From NCBI GenBank assembly GCA_937121005.1, contig CAKZKB010000142.1:1-8602 (forward strand): a stretch of DNA of 8,602 nt, given 5' to 3'. Below the pieces are notes generated by a model. That model searched no databases and was not told the DNA's origin. It worked only from the letters and a program-made list of their open reading frames with translations. A program made the translations under genes and the position numbers. The stretch is from an uncultured cyanobacterium. GTDB taxonomy: Bacteria > Cyanobacteriota > Cyanobacteriia > Cyanobacteriales > Geitlerinemataceae. Below are positions 5,464-8,602 of the stretch, piece by piece. Position 1 is the first letter of the stretch, and each line of letters opens with the position of its first letter.

Positions 5464-5468
5464 AAAGT

Positions 5469-6932
5469 ATGGCGGATCTCAATGGCGTAATGATGCAATA
5501 TTTCCATTGGTACGTCCCTGGCGACGGCCTCTTTTGGAAACGAGTTACAAGCGAAGCAAACGCGATCGCCGAAGCTGGATTTACCGCATTATGGTTGCCA
5601 CCAGCATACAAAGGATTTGCCGGGGCTTACGATGTCGGTTACGGTGTTTACGATCTGTTCGATCTGGGGGAATTCGACCAAAAAGGATCGGTGCGGACGA
5701 AATATGGAACCCGCCAAGAATATTTAGAAGCGGTTACAGCCTTGAAAGCGGAAGGTATCCAAGTCTATGCGGATGCCGTTCTCAACCATAAAATGGGTGG
5801 CGACTCTCCAGAAACCCCCAAAGCTACGCCATTTCCCCAGCACGATCGCCTCAACGCCAAAGGGGATTTACACGAGATAAAAACCTATACCTATTTCCAT
5901 TTTCCGGGTCGCGATAACACCTATTCAAGTTTTGAATGGCACTGGTGGCATTTCGATGCCGTCGATTATAATGAGTGGAACCCCGACGATCGCGGCACAG
6001 TTTACCTGCTAGAAGGCAAGCAATTCGACGACTATGTAGCCCTAGAAAACGGCAACTTCGCCTATTTAATGGGGTGCGATCTCGACTTCCAACACGAGTG
6101 GGTGCGTGGCGAAATCACCTACTGGGGAAAATGGTATCTCGACACCACTGGCGTTGACGGTTTCCGCATTGATGCGATTAAGCATATTTCTTCTTGGTTC
6201 TTCCCCATTTGGATCGACGAACTCGAAAGTCACGCCGGGAAAGATCTGTTTATGGTAGGCGAGTATTGGTACAATGATGTCAATACCCTGCACTGGTATC
6301 TCGATGCCGTGCAAGGAAAAATGGCTGCCTTTGACGTACCGCTTCACTACAATTTCCACTACGCAAGTAAGGCTGGCGGTTTTTACGATATGCGGCGCAT
6401 TTTAGATGGAACTTTGATGCAGCAGCGACCTACCCATGCCGTGACCCTAGTAGAAAACCACGATTCCCAGCCCTTACAAGCATTAGAATCGGTAGTCGAC
6501 CCCTGGTTTAAGCCCTTAGCTTACGCAATTATTTTGCTGCGGCGAGAAGGTTATCCTTGCGTCTTTTATGCTGACTATTACGGGGCTGAATATGAGGATC
6601 GCGGCTATCATATTGTCATGCCTTCCCATCAGTGGATAATTGACAAGTTTCTCTACGCCCGCCATCATTACAATTACGGGCCGCAGTACGACTATTTCGA
6701 CCATTGGAATACCATCGGTTGGACGCGACTGGGAGACGAAAACCATCCGCAGGCGATGGCGGTAATTATGAGTGATGGCCCGGAGGGGTCAAAATGGATG
6801 GAAGTTGGCAAACCCTACGCCAAATTTATTGACCTCACCGAACACATTCAAGAACCCATTTTTACCAACGAGTGGGGGTGGGGCGAATTTCGCTGCAATG
6901 GCGGTTCGGTGTCAGTTTGGGTGCAAGTATGA
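5469..6932 (+). CDS. amyA: Cytoplasmic alpha-amylase, GH13 (subfamily 5-like)
   Basis: This encodes a 487-residue enzyme hydrolysing internal alpha-1,4 bonds of glycogen or maltodextrins. There is no signal peptide, so it is expected in the cytosol, and the length matches the E. coli AmyA type. The four GH13 regions are intact: region I DAVLNH (102-107), region II GFRIDAIKH (231-239) with nucleophile Asp235, region III MVGEYW (262-267) with acid/base Glu265, and region IV VENHDS (328-333) with Asp332. The opening NGVMMQYFHWYVPGDG and LWLPPAYKG are typical of this subfamily, and the chain ends in a small C-terminal beta domain. Position 368 is Ala in VFYADYYG, where Gly is commoner. The stop overlaps the next gene's start (ATGA), suggesting coupled expression. 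Some GH13_5 enzymes differ in product range (maltooligosaccharides), which motifs cannot settle. Confidence 0.95.
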   Translation: MADLNGVMMQYFHWYVPGDGLFWKRVTSEANAIAEAGFTALWLPPAYKGFAGAYDVGYGVYDLFDLGEFDQKGSVRTKYGTRQEYLEAVTALKAEGIQVYADAVLNHKMGGDSPETPKATPFPQHDRLNAKGDLHEIKTYTYFHFPGRDNTYSSFEWHWWHFDAVDYNEWNPDDRGTVYLLEGKQFDDYVALENGNFAYLMGCDLDFQHEWVRGEITYWGKWYLDTTGVDGFRIDAIKHISSWFFPIWIDELESHAGKDLFMVGEYWYNDVNTLHWYLDAVQGKMAAFDVPLHYNFHYASKAGGFYDMRRILDGTLMQQRPTHAVTLVENHDSQPLQALESVVDPWFKPLAYAIILLRREGYPCVFYADYYGAEYEDRGYHIVMPSHQWIIDKFLYARHHYNYGPQYDYFDHWNTIGWTRLGDENHPQAMAVIMSDGPEGSKWMEVGKPYAKFIDLTEHIQEPIFTNEWGWGEFRCNGGSVSVWVQV

Positions 6933-8539
6933 GGTCGATCGATCCCGTTCCGAAAGGCTTGCGAATTCTCGTCGTCGTGTTGTTGGTGGCGACAATTTCC
7001 TTGCGGTTTTCTGCCCTCGATCGCCACGTATTTTGGCTTGATGAAGTGGTGAATGCTTGGCACGTTTCCGGGTATAGTAAGTTGGAACTGGGGACGCAAT
7101 TGCAAGAGGAATACGGAGGCGTTTTTGCGGTTAGGGATCTGCTAGCTTATCAATACCCCACTTCCGAGACAACTTGGCTGGATACGATCGCGGTTTTGGC
7201 ACGGGGAGAACCCCAAAGTCCGCCACTTTATTATTTAATTTCCCGTTGGTGGATCCAGTTATTTGGAAACGCGATCGCAGTGGCGAGAAGTGTCTCAGCT
7301 ACCATCAGTTTATTGGTGTTTCCAGGGATGTTTTGGTTGGCCTGGGAATGGACGCGATCGCGGACAGTGGCGTGGTTAGCGATGGGTTTGGTGGCGGTTT
7401 CTCCGATCCAGTTTCTATTCGCGATCGAGTTTCGTCCGTATGTTTTATGGGTCGTTACATTGCTATTAGCGAGTGCAACTTTTTTGCGTGCCATGCGATC
7501 GAACGGGAGAAAAAGTTGGCTTGCGTATGCAGCGAGTACCGTTGTGGGTCTGTATGCGTTTCCACTGACAGGGTTGGTGACAATTTCTCATGGCATTTAT
7601 GTTGCCATTATAGAACGGTTGCGCGTCACAAAGCGGGCGATTTTCTATCTTGTCTCGGTGGCGATCGCCTTACTTTTGTACTCGCCTTGGATTTGGCAAA
7701 TTCTGCAAATCGACAGCGAAAAAATGTCCGACTGGCGCACTTCAAATTTAGAGCCGCTTGTTTTACTCAATAGTTGGATCTCGAATTTCAGCGTTGCTTT
7801 TGTCGATTTCAACCGCGATCGCGGCTTGTCGGCTAACTTGCTGGCGATTTTTGATAACAATTTCTTGCTGCTGTTTTTGGCACTGGCGAGTATTGGTTTA
7901 ACCCTATATGCGTTTTATGTTCTGTATCGACATACTCAAAAATCTATTTGGCTGTTCGTCTTTCTACTCGCTGGAGTTCCCGCAGCCATTTTAACCTTAC
8001 CCGATCTTATCCTGGGAGGGCAGCGATCGTCCGTTGCTCGATACTTTTTCCCCTGCTATATTGGCATTCAACTCAGCGTCGCTTATCTTTTCGCAAGGCA
8101 AATCGATCCGAATAAAAATCGCGATCGCGTGGTAAAATTCTGGAAAGTAGCCGCCGCTTTCGTCCTCTCTTTAGGGCTCGCGTCGTGCTCCCAAATCTCG
8201 CGATCGCCCTATTGGTGGCCAAAAGCCTATAATAAAAATAATACTGCCATCGCCGAGACGATCGAGCAGGCAGAAAACCCCCTCGTCATTACCGCATCTA
8301 ACAGTTGGTCGTTTGGCAATCTGAGCTCGATCGCCTATAATTTAGATACGCAAACTCAGGTGATGCTGCTTCCCGATTATAACATTCCGGCGTTGGATAT
8401 GGAAGCATACAAGGCATTTTTATTTTACCCCGAAACCAGCTTCGACCAAATCGATTCGCAACAACCGCTACGACTCAATTTAGCCCGCCAGCAGGGGCCG
8501 TTTTTTCTGTTTGAGTTAGAAGCAGCCAATTCCGAGTAA
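6929..8539 (+). CDS. GT-C fold membrane glycosyltransferase (GT39-like)
   Basis: This encodes a 536-residue polytopic membrane protein, with about ten hydrophobic segments by eye. Typical marks of the ArnT/PMT-like (GT39) superfamily are the acidic motif WLDE (36-39) in the first outer loop after TM1 (about 10-28), the PPLYYLISRWWIQLFG block (98-113), and FAIEFRPYVLW (164-174), equivalent to the common SQEARPY segment. The C-terminal 100 or so residues are mostly soluble. Such enzymes transfer a sugar from a polyprenyl-phosphate carrier to lipid, glycan or protein outside the cytoplasmic membrane; donor and acceptor here are unknown. The frame can start at 6872, but the ATG at 6929 is chosen because it forms a classic ATGA overlap with the amylase stop and gives a short N-terminus directly before TM1. 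No terminator-like hairpin follows the stop. Confidence 0.88.
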   Translation: MRSIDPVPKGLRILVVVLLVATISLRFSALDRHVFWLDEVVNAWHVSGYSKLELGTQLQEEYGGVFAVRDLLAYQYPTSETTWLDTIAVLARGEPQSPPLYYLISRWWIQLFGNAIAVARSVSATISLLVFPGMFWLAWEWTRSRTVAWLAMGLVAVSPIQFLFAIEFRPYVLWVVTLLLASATFLRAMRSNGRKSWLAYAASTVVGLYAFPLTGLVTISHGIYVAIIERLRVTKRAIFYLVSVAIALLLYSPWIWQILQIDSEKMSDWRTSNLEPLVLLNSWISNFSVAFVDFNRDRGLSANLLAIFDNNFLLLFLALASIGLTLYAFYVLYRHTQKSIWLFVFLLAGVPAAILTLPDLILGGQRSSVARYFFPCYIGIQLSVAYLFARQIDPNKNRDRVVKFWKVAAAFVLSLGLASCSQISRSPYWWPKAYNKNNTAIAETIEQAENPLVITASNSWSFGNLSSIAYNLDTQTQVMLLPDYNIPALDMEAYKAFLFYPETSFDQIDSQQPLRLNLARQQGPFFLFELEAANSE

Positions 8540-8602
8540 TACAAAGTAAAGGGCGATCGCTTTCATATGATGCACGTCCTGAAGGGTTGAGGCGATTGTA
8601 TC
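8540..8602. other. Short 3' flank with one HIP1 site
   Basis: It contains one GCGATCGC octamer and no recognisable coding sequence; the ATGATG near 8568 opens only a seven-codon frame. No terminator was identified. Confidence 0.6.

Noticed and set aside
6872..6928. Upstream ATG for the glycosyltransferase
   Set aside because: It would add 19 residues encoded inside the amylase C-terminus; the ATGA overlap at 6929 gives a more typical start just before the first membrane segment.

Overview
The window looks like chromosome from a cyanobacterium, probably a filamentous or otherwise HIP1-rich lineage. The octamer GCGATCGC occurs about 20 times by eye, genes of the cyanobacterial XisH/XisI families are present, and the intergenic gaps carry short palindromic and G-rich repeats of the kind common in such genomes. 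No rRNA, tRNA, CRISPR array or transposase gene was seen.

Left half (1-3054, all minus strand). Read in the direction of transcription, the order is xisH, xisI, a P-loop ATPase with a C-terminal membrane anchor, then a CHASE2-domain membrane sensor that runs off the left edge. xisH and xisI overlap and are clearly one unit. The ATPase and CHASE2 genes are 14 bp apart, and the Shine-Dalgarno sequence of the second touches the stop codon of the first, so they form a second unit. The most unusual structure is a 162-bp direct repeat (2136-2297 and 3104-3265, about 87% identical by eye, no gaps) that brackets xisHI exactly. Each copy holds the ATPase gene's upstream region plus its first 17 codons, but only the left copy continues into a full gene. 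The right copy is therefore a broken 5' end of the same gene or of a paralogue, and xisHI sits between the two.

Middle (3055-5468). A gene-poor divergent region with the repeat remnant and a GC-rich palindrome precedes rplY (ribosomal protein L25/Ctc family, with an acidic tail). A G-rich four-run tract and short direct repeats follow. Next comes an adenosine-kinase-like PfkB sugar kinase, then a gap packed with three separate hairpin-forming repeats.

Right half (5469-8602, plus strand). A cytosolic GH13 alpha-amylase with all catalytic residues and a strong ribosome binding site overlaps by ATGA a GT-C fold membrane glycosyltransferase (GT39-like). The two appear translationally coupled. 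The last 63 bases hold no recognisable gene.

Functionally, the housekeeping part (rplY, adenosine kinase, amylase) is ordinary. The left part is accessory: a possible membrane sensing pair (ATPase plus CHASE2) whose 5' region has been duplicated around a nuclease-like xisHI cassette. Whether xisHI works with that pair or is only an insertion cannot be settled from this sequence.
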